From positions 158,363,753 to 158,427,752 of the forward strand of contig NC_133123.1 in the NCBI RefSeq assembly GCF_033568475.1: a DNA stretch of 64,000 nucleotides, read 5' to 3'. The notes under the pieces are model-generated. The model saw nothing but the letters and a program-made list of their open reading frames with translations, did not search any database and was not told the origin of the DNA. Position numbers and translations under genes: made by a program. This document shows, in pieces, positions 21,675 to 32,947 of this stretch; the stretch's first letter is position 1; each line of letters opens with the position of its first letter. The stretch comes from Henckelia pumila. Lineage: Eukaryota; Streptophyta; Magnoliopsida; Lamiales; Gesneriaceae.

Positions 21675-22027
21675 ACCATTTGGTATATTGGATGAAAGTG
21701 GGATGATCCACAAATTTTTACTCATCCCATATTTCTTTCATTTTTTTGCTAACTCAATGTCACCTCATGGACATTAGACGTGGGTTTGATGAAAAATCCC
21801 TTCCAACCCATGGTATTAGTGGAGGATGAGTGTCATATATGTGAAATTAACAATGACAATTAATATATTCTATAATAAATTAATAATAAACACAATAATC
21901 CTATAAAATTAAAAATATACAAAACAACATATTACTCATATCTATGTATTACTTATTCATATTTCTTCATGTTTTTATCACACTTTTATTCATCTCATAT
22001 ACATCTCATCCATGATACCAAACAGTG
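21675..22027. mobile_element. MITE-like inverted-end element
   Basis: The left end has TTTGGTATATTGGATGA (from 21679). The right end, read in reverse, has GTTTGGTATCATGGATGA (to about 22023). These imperfect inverted ends flank about 350 bp of AT-rich non-coding DNA. The target duplication is not resolved, so the superfamily is uncertain (hAT or PIF/Harbinger). Confidence 0.4.
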
Positions 22028-22157
22028 TCCAAGGAAAATCTTGGTTTCCCACACTTTTATTCATCTCATATAGGCTCTCTCTTTTAGAAGAAGATGAAAA
22101 TAGATCGGTGATAGAAAAAACCAATCGTAAAGAGACCTCACGAGTCAAATATCAAAT

Positions 22158-22159
<2 letters not shown>

Positions 22160-22215
<56 letters not shown>

Positions 22216-22315
22216 ATTTGAATTTATGGTTACTTCACGAGTCAAACATATATATATATTATATATATGAATTTATGGTTACTTCACGAGTCAAACATAT
22301 ATACATTATATATAT
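22160..22315. repeat. (AT)n microsatellite and 47-49 bp tandem units
   Basis: (AT)n runs 22160-22212 between ATCAAATCAAATAT and ATATTTGATTTG, so the whole can fold back. Then come two tandem units containing GGTTACTTCACGAGTCAAAC: 22220-22268 and 22269-22315, with a third partial start at 22316. Confidence 0.8.
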
Positions 22316-22440
22316 GAATTTAGGGTTAGTAGTATTGGCCATCTATTTTGATTTAGGGCCAAATGAATTGTACGTCATTGGTTTATGGTAATGTATATAT
22401 TTTGGGCTCGATTAATAGTAAGTAAATAACTTGTGGAAAG

Positions 22441-23808
22441 TAGGGGTGGGCACGGGTTGTGTTTCGGGTAGTTCAGGTCGGGTACCCGACTGGTCGGGTA
22501 GTGGTTTATACTACCCGAAACTGAACCGATTACCTCGGGCACCCGATTAAATCGGTTTCGGTTCGGGTCGTGTTCGGATTACCTGTTTTTTAGTAGGACA
22601 TGGTATTGATTTGATTATCTACCTTCAAAAAATAATAATGAATCCATTAGAACTCAATAATATTATAGCACATAAAAACAATTCAGTGGCTACTGCTCGG
22701 GGATGTTTACTGCTCCTCCAAACATTAGAACTCAAAAATATTATAGCATATAATTATATAAAGATCACTGAATTGTCAGACTTTTTCCTTTTTATTTACA
22801 GTAACAAATCCAATTTTTTTTTTTTACGAAAATCCACTTTCTTTTTTGAATTAATTGGAAGTTATCATCTCCACACTTTAATTCGAAGTTGTATCATCTT
22901 AATTTCAAATTTAAAAAATACATCATCACCGTTTTTCCTCTATCAACTAACTCCAATAATCCAGTGATAATCCAGTGGTATTGAGTTCAAATAATCCAAT
23001 AATATTTCTCCAACCCTTTTAAAAAAATTCAGCGAGCAGAAACCATTACATCAAAGAGTTCAAACAATTCAGGGGCTACTGCTCGTAGGTTCACTTCACA
23101 ATGCCAATGTCTCTCAAACACTTTTAAAAAATATCATCGGCATAATCGCATTTGGCCGTATGCTGAAATTCTCAAAAGAGTGCCATGGAAATTTATCTGT
23201 ACGGCCACATCAACTATTTTTTTCAAACTATTTTTTTCTCAAAAGACATTTAAATAAGTGAGCAGAAAGGAACTCGAACTCAATGCATGGTTAAACGAGG
23301 CGGGGGGAAAAAAAAAGAAAAAACAAGTGACCTTGTACAAGCACCTGAAATAATCGATCGAAGGTTGAGCAGAAAGCCAGAAAGGAACTCGAACTCTCGA
23401 ACAGTCGAACAAGTCTCCAATTTTGCGATTGAATAGATGGAAATTGAAAGTCTCCAATATTGATGTTCTTTCTTCCATGGGAATTGGGAAGAGCGACTGC
23501 GGTCTGCGGCCCTGCCTCCGAGTCTTTACTCTCTACGGCTCACCAAAACTAATGGGCTTCCGTGTTCCAAACTCCAAACCAATAACAGCCCACATAACTT
23601 AAATATTTTTAAATAATAAACGGATATACGGGTACCGATCAAGTATTTCGGGTATCATTTTATTATCCGAAACCGAGCCGAATTAATATTATTCGGATTC
23701 AGTTATTATCTGAACCCGATTAAAAATCCGAATTACCCGATTTGTGCACCCAATCGTGTTCCGGTCGGGTTGGTACCCGAACCGCCAGATCCGATTGTCC
23801 ACCCCTAA
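22441..23808. mobile_element. hAT-like non-autonomous element (about 1.37 kb)
   Basis: The ends are inverted: TAGGGGTGGGCACGGG on the left and, reversed, TTAGGGGTGGACAATCGG on the right. Inside each end lie many CGGGTACCCG/GGGTAGT-type units (22475-22590 and 23625-23800), typical of plant hAT-like MITEs. The AT-rich middle has no coding capacity, but includes two short copies of ATTCAGKGGCTACTGCTCG (near 22682 and 23070). Flanking 8-bp duplications do not match, so the call rests on the ends. Confidence 0.55.
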
Positions 23809-24639
23809 GCATTCCACTTGCAACTTGCTTTTTGCCACGGTTTAAGAACAAATGGTCGCAGTTTCCAAGTATTCATACTCCAACGCGTTGGAAATTGAAG
23901 GAAACCGAGACGTATTAATTATTGAGATATGTTATGGAAGAATTTAATTTTTATATATATTAGACACCATTTTTCTTCATATACTCGGACAGTGTTATTT
24001 ACATTTTATTTTTTTGTTAAAAACACTCTATTTACTATTTTTTTTAGTAAAATCTTCAATTTATTCTCATAAATTCCTAAAATAATAGATGTAAACATTA
24101 AAAACAAAAAGTATTATAGTTATATTTGTCAATATTTTTAAATATAGAATACAAACAAATTTTAAAAATATTAGTGATGAAATAACCGTTCATTATTATG
24201 TTGTATTTTAAAGTTTTGAAAAAATAAAAAGATAATATTTCATTCTTTTTTTTAGAGAATAATAATATTTCATTCTTAATTTAATTTAATTTGTATTTTA
24301 ACATTAAAAACAAAAATTTTAATTTAATCACAATATCAAATAAAAGATTTATATGGATACCAATAGAAATGTAATTTTAAACAAAATATAAATTTTCACA
24401 TTGAAGTTAATATATTTGTATAATAAACATTTTTGTAGACCTTAAAAAAAAGAGTGTAAATTTAAATGAAATGAACTGTGTCATTACAATTATGTTCTTA
24501 ATCTCTAAAATATGTATAAATAAAGTAATTAATTAGAGTATTATTTTGTGTACTAGAAAAATTATAAAGTAGGTCTTTTGTGAGACGGACTCAAGGATAT
24601 ATATTTGCGTTTCATATGAATTTTTTCCAAAATTATATT

Positions 24640-25303
24640 GATTATGTGAAGTGGTAAGCACATGGCGACGGTGTTTGAGAATCGTCGTTGTTTGCGATGG
24701 TTTTTAAAATACCGTAGCAAAATGATTCCAACGGTTTTGCAATAAATCGTCGCACAAAGCGACGGTTGTTAAAAAGAATTATTTTTTGCAACGGTTTATA
24801 AAAAACCATATCAATATGTTTGCTACTGTTTTTAATAAACCATCGCAATAAATATAGATTCAATTTTCAATTAATTTTGCTACGTTTGTAAAAAAAATGG
24901 CTGCAAAGTTTGCTACGATTTTGGAAACACGTAGCACTTGTTGCGTTTTTCTTGTAAGATCAAAAGTTGCGACGGTTTTTGTTAAATCGTCGCACATGGC
25001 GACGGTGTTTGATAACCATCGCCAAACACCATCATCATTTGGGAAAGTGTTTAAAAAATAGTAGCAAAATGATTTCAATGGTTTTGCAAAGCATTGTCGT
25101 AAAAAAACAACGGTTTCTAAAACCATAGTAATTTGCGACGATTTATAAAAAATCGTAGCAACATGTGTGCTACGCAAATTAATTTTGCTACGTTTGCTAA
25201 AAAAACCGTTCCAAAGTTTGCTACGGTTTTTTAAAACCGTAGCAATTGTTGCGCTTTTTTTGTAGTGAATTTCGTAGCAATTGTTGCGCTTTTTCTTGTA
25301 GTG
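24640..25303 (-). mobile_element. CACTA element terminus with subterminal repeats
   Basis: Read on the minus strand, the block starts CACTACAAGAAAA at 25303, the hallmark terminus of CACTA transposons. It continues with many forward and inverted copies of a subterminal unit of the GCTACGGTTTTTAAAACCGTAGC type (also GCGACGGTTTTT) to about 24640. Orientation and spacing fit the 5' end of the CACTA element whose transposase remnant lies at 18874-21340. A second terminus copy (ending at 25267) sits 36 bp inside. That the two regions belong to one element is inference. Confidence 0.75.
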
Positions 25304-26738
25304 AATTCTAGTCAGTTGAACCAAAATGTGTTTGAGCACTAATATTGGATTTTCCTTTCGTCTCCCATTAAACATTATGTATATAAGATATGTGATTCAG
25401 ACGAAAAATAATAAGCAAATGGAATAGGAAGAGATAGGGTAAATTTATACCTTAAATTTCCTTTAAAAAATTAATCCCTATTGTTTATCCAAGTTTGTGA
25501 CTATTAGTTATTATTAGCCGTTGAGGCACAAGCGTTATGTATACGAATATTAATGTAAGACTTCATGATATATTGATAGTTTTAAATTAAAGTATTTTTG
25601 TATAAAAGATCTCTAATACTAACTAAAGAGAAAATGTCCCAAAACTTTATATTTTTCTCAACAAATTGTTTGACATTATGTATCAAATTATTAATTTTAT
25701 TTTTGTAATTAACTAATTACGTTGATTGCATTAAATGGTATTTAGGTAAGTTCAAAATTGCACCATGATCCAAAGTGATTATTCTAGGGTCTTAAGCAAG
25801 CTATTATAATATTGAAAGATTAACTATATGGAAAAATTACGTATTAATTATGTTTTCTTTTGCCTTTTTTGCAATTTTAGTTATCTTTTATATTATAATA
25901 TTTCAGTCTTGATTTGATAATTTTAATTATTTTTCGACATGACCCTAACATAGCATAAATATGATGTTAACGTAATGATAGCGTGTGTAGTGTCAAAATA
26001 TTTATGTATGTGTGTAGTTTTTAAGTTAGTATATATTAGAATAAATTATTTATACACGTGAATTTTTGCGTACATAAATGACTAGTTATAATTAAAAAAT
26101 GGTAAAGGGTTAGTAAAAGAGGGAATAATTTGAATTATAACATGATAGAAAACTTTATATCAAATTGATTTGACATAAATTTATGTCCAAACAATTTGTC
26201 GTTGAAAAAATTCCATATGTCCAACTTCGCTTCGAATTTAATTTTAATTTTAATTTGTTGGCCAAAAACCTAATTAAAATTTTAAAATATTATTTTCCAA
26301 TTTATAACGAGAAACGATGACCTCCCGATTCTTGGGGCAGGAGTAGACCCAGCAAAGTCAATAGAGTCGGTGCTCAAATTGCACGAGCCCAATTATATTA
26401 ATTCCCACGTTCTTAATTTGAACGCCGTTAATTTGTCCAATTCAAGATCCATGCCCCCAATTCGGTTTTATTAGTTACTTTCAAGTTGAATCAGTGCCCA
26501 AACCTATGATTTTAGATATTTTATTTTATTTCTTTTCACAAACAAATTACAATCCACATATCTATATAGTTCGTATGTGTTTTCCGGCAACATATAATAT
26601 AATATATTTGACATCAAAATCTCTAATTTGAGACAAAATCTTCGAATCCAAATTATAGCAAATTAACCGAAAAAAAAATCAAAAATAATAAGGTAACGAA
26701 AACTTGGCTGATGCATTTCGCAAAGGCTACTAACATGA
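25304..26738. other. AT-rich spacer, no gene seen
   Basis: No ORF with family resemblance, no terminal repeats and no RNA gene recognised; long A/T runs throughout. Confidence 0.6.
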
Positions 26739-26742
26739 TGAT

Positions 26743-26806
<64 letters not shown>
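26739..26806. repeat. (AT)n microsatellite
   Basis: Uninterrupted AT dinucleotides for about 65 bp; the encoded IYIYIY frames on both strands are artefacts. Confidence 0.9.
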
Positions 26807-26810
<4 letters not shown>

Positions 26811-26927
26811 CTTTTATGGTGCTCAATATTATACGTCCACTTCATGTTCACCATGTACAAGTCAACTCACCTATTGTACATGGTGAGCATGAAGTGGACA
26901 TATAGTGTTGGGCACCATAAAAAAACT
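26807..26927. repeat. Long hairpin (53-bp arms, 15-nt loop)
   Basis: Arms 26807-26859 and 26875-26927 are inverted copies around the loop at 26860-26874. Only about six arm positions differ, and most of these become G:U pairs in the transcript of the + strand. The arms are flanked by AT tracts that extend the fold. It may be a MITE or foldback element, or a small-RNA-like precursor. No host protein is encoded. Confidence 0.8.
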
Positions 26928-27277
26928 ATATATATATCATTTATAAGCCGAAATCATCAATCATCCATACTTCGATTGGCAATGTGTCTACAAGTCTACA
27001 ACCACATATCTTCCTAGTGATAAATATGTGAGGATGATAAACTGATGACTTGTTTTATGTTACTAGTAAAAGTACGCGTGCTCCGCAGGTAAAATCACTT
27101 ATTTTATAATCAATTAGTATATAATTGAATTAAAAATAACAATAATAATAAAACATATAGTGAAATGTGTTATATATATATATATTTATTTATTTATTTA
27201 TTGTAAAGCATATCACGTATTTCTAATATTCATCTATTTCACTATCTAATTCAATAAAAAAATATTGACTCAGATTT

Positions 27278-27791
27278 ATGTATGAAAATTTGGCACAATT
27301 AATAGTAGAAATGAAGTAAAGTGAAAGAATATATAAATTTTATGTATGACAAATATTTGACACAATTAATAGTATGATGAAACTAAAATAAAAGTTATAG
27401 AATTAAATAGAGTCCATTAATTTCTGTCTATTTACTTTAAATATTTTTTGAGAATTTGTTAAAATCCTATATAAATTTAGTATATGCATTTGTTTATTTT
27501 GCAAGAGTGCATTTTAATATACTATTTATCGATGACAATAATATATTCATTGGTTGAATAATATGAATATATTCTTACAAAATTTATATTGAAATATTGT
27601 AAATACATGGACGAAATGAAAAAAAAATTATATAATAACATATAAAATGTATGTATGAAAATTTGACACAATTAATAGTATGAAGGAAGTAAAGTGGAAG
27701 AACATATAAATTTTATGTATGACAAATATTTGACATAATTAATAGTATGATAGAACTAAATTGAGGTTATAGAATTAACTAGAGTCAATTA
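27278..27791. repeat. Direct repeat pair, about 143 bp each
   Basis: 27278-27420 and 27651-27791 share the order ATGTATGAAAATTTGRCAC, AATTAATAGTA, AAGTAAAGTG, ATATAAATTTTATGTATGAC and GTTATAGAATTAA with scattered differences. Each copy itself contains a short internal duplication (TTTGACAYAATTAATAGTATG). The sequence between and around is AT-rich and non-coding. Confidence 0.75.
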
Positions 27792-27902
27792 AAATAGAAG
27801 TTATATGTGAAATTATCGCATTCAATTATCCTGTGCATTTTTCATCTTTGTTCCTTTTTTTTTTTGTAATTTTACATATATAACCCTCATTATTATTTCA
27901 TT

Positions 27903-28005
27903 AATAGAGAATAAAAGCGTAAACATGTATATACACAATACAAAAAAAGAAAGGAATAGAGAATAAAAGCGTAAACATGTATATACACAATACAAAAACT
28001 TTACC
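27903..28005. repeat. 52-bp tandem duplication
   Basis: Unit AATAGAGAATAAAAGCGTAA... starts at 27903 and again at 27955; the two copies are nearly perfect, suggesting a recent slippage event. Confidence 0.85.
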
Positions 28006-28638
28006 TCTACATTCATATTTTTATAGTAGAATTAGATACTGAAGTGTTACTCTCGATATATTTTTGTGAAAACGTTCATTTTAACCAATATCTAATGAAG
28101 TTATACTATATATACGTGTTGTAGTAAACAAGATATATAGAATCATTTTTTTTTTTAATGGCACGTAAATCCGCACGTAACACAATAGATTGCAAACCAT
28201 TTTGGTCAGTGTTCATTGACGATATCGAACTCCTGGCCACTAATCAAACGCTCACGTACCTGTCGCATGAGAATAATATAGAATCATCTTATGTATATGA
28301 GTGGAAGAATATGTTACAATATATTTATGGATTCATATATAATATAGTCTGGGAAAGACTTCTGTTTTTTTTTTTTTTTGGGCAACTAAATTAATACTTT
28401 CCTTTTTCATGTTAGTCAAATTGATGAAATCACGCAAATATTGACATCTCATGATGTGTGGCATGCAATTAACAAACCTCTGCAACATCAACCTACTCTC
28501 CGAATTTCAAGCTTTGCAATATTTAACAAGTCATATGTATTGTTTTCTCCTTCTCCACAGCCAAATAATCGACAAGCAATGAAAAGATTTTGAAAAAAAA
28601 AAAGAAGGGAAAAAAGAAAAAGAAAAAAGGGGAGAGCA
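28006..28638. other. Upstream region of the first NPF gene, no gene seen
   Basis: The frame at 28158-28394 has no family resemblance. T-rich and A-rich runs lie near 28365 and 28590-28627. No clear TATA box close to the NPF start could be chosen. Confidence 0.5.
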
Positions 28639-30913
28639 ATGGAGATTGGTAGCCATTCTCCCTCTACCCGAAGGACCCCTTCTTCTTCGCCCGAATCCAA
28701 ATCCAAGAAGCGTGGTGGATGGAGAGCCATCAAATACATTCTTGGTAGATAAAATTATTTAGATTTTATGTACATATTTTTTTAACATTTTGTATGATGT
28801 TTTATTATGATCTTTGATGGTTTTTTTTTTTTTTTTTTGTATATTTTCTTGATTGGATTCTTGAAAAGGAAATGAATCTTTCGAGAAGTTGGCGTCGATA
28901 AGCCTCGTCGCCAACATAACGGTGTATCTACGTACCAAGTACAATTTGAGCGGGGTGTTCTTGGTGAACACCGTGATGATATGGTCTGGCTCGACGAATT
29001 TGTCGTCGATAGCCGGTGCCATTGTTTCGGACGTTTATTTGGGGCGGTTTCTTACTCTCCTGTTCGGCACCATTTTCACGTTGTTGGTATGGTATCGATC
29101 TTTTCATTATTAATTAGAGTTTCTTTGGCCATAATTCATGCAAAATCGCGCAAAAGATACATGTAACATGGTGTTTTTTGGAGATAAATGGCATAACATA
29201 TGTTAGGATAGATGTTATTTTTTGGGTTGGTTGAAGGGGGAGACTGGAAAATTTTTGAATTTTTTTTAAAGAAAAGCTGAGAAGTGATTCGTAAAAGCTC
29301 TTCCAAACACTACCTTAGACTCCTATGGAGTGGTGAAATTTTGGTCTTTCGTAATACATGTTAACTTCCATTAAAATGTGACGAACGCTTATAGTATGAA
29401 GTCCTTGTCACAGGGAATGGGAGCTGTTACAATAACTGCTGGAATATCTGAACTCAGGCCACCACCATGCGTCGAGGGGGAGTATTCGCAATGCGTTGAG
29501 CCCAAACAATGGCAGCTTGCCTTCCTGTTCGCCGGCCTGGGGCTGGTGGCATTGGGCGCGGGTGGGATCAGGCCGTGTAACATCGCCTTTGGGGCGGATC
29601 AGTTCGATACAAAAACAGAGAAGGGGCGAGCCCAGCTGGAGAGCTTCTTCAACTGGTGGTACTTTTCGTTCACGATCGCGTTGATCATAGCTCTAACGTG
29701 TGTTATCTACGTCCAGACGAACGTCAGCTGGATGATAGGCTATGCTATCCCCACGGGATGTCTCGCGGTCTCCATCACGATTTTCTTGGTAGGAACGCAC
29801 ACTTACATTTACAAGACGCCACAGGGGACAGTTTTTGTGGACATGGCTAGGGTCATGGTGGCGGCGTATAGGAAACGAAATATTGACTTGAGATTGGGAG
29901 ATGGGATAGTGTTCTATGACGGTTCATCGGAAGGCAAACCGGAGTCGCTTATAACGATCAGGGCGGATAGATTCAAGTTCCTGGACAAGGCAGCAGTGAT
30001 AGCTGATCCAAGTGAAGTGGATGAACGTAATAAGCCTAAAAATGTCTGGAAACTGTGCAGTGTGAAACAAGTCGAGAACTTGAAGTGCTTGTTCGGGATC
30101 GCTCCCGTCTGGGTGTCCGGGGTCGGGTGCTTCGTGGTGATGGATCAGCAGAGCACATTTGGGATCCTGCAATCCATCCAGATGAACAGAACGTTGGGGA
30201 AAAGCTTCTTGATCCCACCGGCCTGGATGGGGATATCGTCCATGATCGCGCTCTCCATTTGGATCTTCATCTACGAGCAAATATATGTCAAGAAGTTCAA
30301 GAAAATCTTGAAGAAGACTGACTTGAGAATGACAATGCAGCAGAGGATTATAACCGGGATCATCATGTCGATTCTGTGCATGGTCGTCTCAGGAATCGTC
30401 GAGAGACAACGAAAAGTATTGGCTCTAAGACAAAACACATTGGATTCGCCTCTACATGTAACGGCACTGATGCCTCAGTTCATACTTTCCGGCCTAACCG
30501 AGGCCTTTGCGGCCGTTGCAGTAATGGAATTTTTCACCTTGCAGATGCCGGAGACCATGAGAAGTGTCGCGGGTTCGATCTTTTTCCTTAGCCTGTCGAT
30601 TGCAAGCTATGTAAGTTCATTACTCGTGAATGTGATACATTCTGTCACAGACAGCAGAGGCAGGCCATGGCTAGGGGGAAATGACCTTAACAAGAATAAG
30701 CTCGAGTACTACTATTATTGCATTGCATCTCTAGCGGTTCTCAACTTGTTATACTTCACACTTTTTGGTAGAAAGTTTGTTCTTTGCGGCAATGGTGTAA
30801 AAGACTCGGCCGGTGAAGAGCCGGAGGACGATTCCGGGGTTCACCGGGCGGGTGTTTTTCTGAGTTACGAGTTGGACGACATAGAAAGAAAATCGACCTC
30901 GAACAAGACTTGA
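28639..30913 (+). CDS. NRT1/PTR-family transporter, NPF2.8-like (3 exons, 607 aa)
   Basis: Exons are 28639-28744, 28869-29086 and 29414-30913; introns of 124 and 327 nt have GT-AG borders and phases that join exactly. The start ATG (GCAATGG context) is chosen because exon 1 encodes the short basic N-terminus (KSKKRGGWRAIKYILG) typical of the family. The proton-coupling motif ExxEK is at residues 38-42 (ESFEK) in helix 1. [16 protein letters not shown] and FFNWWYFSFT (exon 3) are PTR2 hallmarks, and the central cytosolic loop precedes RFKFLDKAAV. The C-terminal half has MPETMRSVAGSIFFLS and the conserved DLNKNKLEYYYY. About 12 membrane helices are expected, acting at the plasma membrane as a proton-coupled symporter. 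By recall it most resembles the NPF2.8 type; the substrate is unknown. Unlike its two neighbours it lacks an intron before KFLDKAAV. Confidence 0.93.
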
Positions 30914-31936
30914 TTCATTTTGTTGCTGCGCGCTGTTCTGCATGGGATATGTTGTTTCGTGCACTTGTTTATGGGGCAAACTTTATAGGTCTTTGATGAG
31001 TAAAATTGTGCTCATAAATGTATGCCTATATTCATACTAATATACACTAATATGTATGCGTGTGAAAAGTTTAGCAACCGAGATAATTACTTTTTTTTTA
31101 GAGAGAGATAATTACTTTGATATCGAGTATGTGATATAAAATTATTACCAATTTCATGTGGGGATGTTTTATGCTATATTGGGTGAGATACATCCCCTTT
31201 AGTGTTTTTTTCAGATGTTCGCGCGAAAATCACGCTAAAAACACTAGATGTTCGCGTGAACATCTCTCTAAGAAAAAAACATGTGAACTTCATCAATAAC
31301 TTTTTTGAATTTTTAACATGATGTTCGCGTGAACATTTAGAGAAAAATGGGTTGTACCTCTTCTGGTGTAGCATAGACCAAATGTTAATTAAAATATTTT
31401 AAATTTGATATATAAAGTATTATGTTATATTTTAAAAATTCAAAAATTTTGTTAAAAAAACTACTTAAATGAAAAGGGTGTGCACATATAATAAAACACA
31501 CTACAAACTTCAAATTAATTTCAAGTTTAAAAAAATTGTAATTTTTTTTAATAAAAAATATTCTTTTAACTAAATGTTAATTAATATCTTTTAAATTTAA
31601 TATATATATATATATATATATATAGATTATTATGTTATATTATAAAAACTCAAAAGTTTATTTAACTACTTAAATGAAAATGATTTGCTACTAAAGGTAC
31701 TAGGATGCATATATAAATAAAACACACAACAATCTTCAAATTTCAACTTAAAAAAACACATTGAATTTTTTATAGTAATAATTTTAAATTATATAACTAA
31801 ATAAATGTTTATGATAATAATTTTAATTTAAATAATTTAATTATTTTTTAATAAAATTTAAAACCAAAAATATGAAAATTATGTAAGTAAAAATTGTGAA
31901 CAAAGTTTTACCCAAAAAAAATGTGTTTAAAAAAAA
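30914..31936. other. Spacer downstream of the first NPF gene, with a diverged direct repeat
   Basis: No gene is seen. GATGTTCGCGTGAACATC (31248-31265) is a near-palindrome, with two related copies near 31213 and 31321. Segments 31382-31543 and 31563-31748 are diverged copies of each other, sharing AAATGTTAATTAA, ATTATGTTATATT and ACTACTTAAATGAAAA in the same order. Confidence 0.55.
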
Positions 31937-32937
31937 GAGTAAAATATATTTTGGTACACGAACTATTGGTAAAATGTCATATTGGTACACGAACTATTGA
32001 AAATGGCTTAATTGGTACATGATCCAAATAAAAGGTCAATTTTACCCTTAGATTAAATTAATATTACATTGATTAATTTTAAAATATCATATTTATTAAA
32101 AATTAATATATATATATATATATATATAATGATAAACAATTGTCAAGTCAAATTATACAACAAATATTGTAATATATTGTTGTGATAAAAATATAAATCA
32201 CCGGAGTTTGTTGATCTCGTGTTTAAATGATTGAAACAAACATATTCACCATTTTAGTTTTTCAATATTTGATACAAAAAATTTCAACATTAAAGACTTG
32301 ATCATTAAAAAACAAATCTCAAAGAAAAAAATTCACTCATTGTATCGATTTACATAGTTTTAATAACCCAAATTTTTTCCACTTGATTTAATAATTTATA
32401 AATTTATACTTTTACTCGCACTTGAATTAAATATTAATAAATAAATATTTATTTAATTATATTTTATCGTTATTAAATATATTTTAGTCCTACATGCATA
32501 TGATTTATTTATTGACTTTGTGGTTTTATTAATATATAATTTATATAAATTTTTTTAAATGAATAATTATTTACATTGATAGAAAAAATATAATTTCATT
32601 ATATATTATTTATATTTTAAAAATATAAATAATTTTTAAAAAATTATTTTTTTCATTAATAAATTATTTAAATTTAAATAATTTATTAATGAGTATTTTT
32701 AGTCCTACATGCATATGATTTATTTATTGAGTTTGTGGTTTTATTAATATATATATATATATATATATTAATTTTTAATAAATATGATATTTTAAAACTA
32801 ATTAATATAATATTAATTCATATTAAGGATAAAATTGACCTTTTATTTGGATCATGTACCAATTAAGCCATTTTCAATCGTTCGTGTACCAATATGACAT
32901 TTTACCAATAGTTCGTGTACCTAAATATATTTTACTC
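31937..32937. mobile_element. Long-TIR non-autonomous element (Mutator-like), 1001 bp
   Basis: The terminal inverted repeats begin GAGTAAAATATATTT and run about 190 bp (31937-32125 and 32745-32937) with few differences; the outer 110 bp are almost perfect. The element is flanked by a perfect 10-bp direct repeat TTAAAAAAAA (31927-31936 and 32938-32947). Long TIRs plus a 9-10 bp target duplication are the pattern of Mutator-like elements. The middle is AT-rich without ORFs and contains a 58-bp direct repeat (near 32483 and 32697, both with AGTCCTACATGCATATGATT). Confidence 0.88.
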
Positions 32938-32947
32938 TTAAAAAAAA

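Noticed and set aside
23257..23480. tRNA or SINE on the minus strand near GGAACTCGAACT
   Set aside because: The B-box-like match is imperfect and no A-box or clover-leaf can be drawn.
26739..26806. IYIYIY frames on both strands
   Set aside because: Translation of an (AT)n microsatellite.
27060..27100. Helitron 3' end (ACTAGT near a GCGTGC-like hairpin); similar at 6252, 49334 and 63398
   Set aside because: Weak hairpins, no TC start and no CTRR end in proper order could be paired.
28158..28394. Possible small gene upstream of the first NPF gene
   Set aside because: No family resemblance, AT-driven open frame, not linked in frame to the NPF exons.
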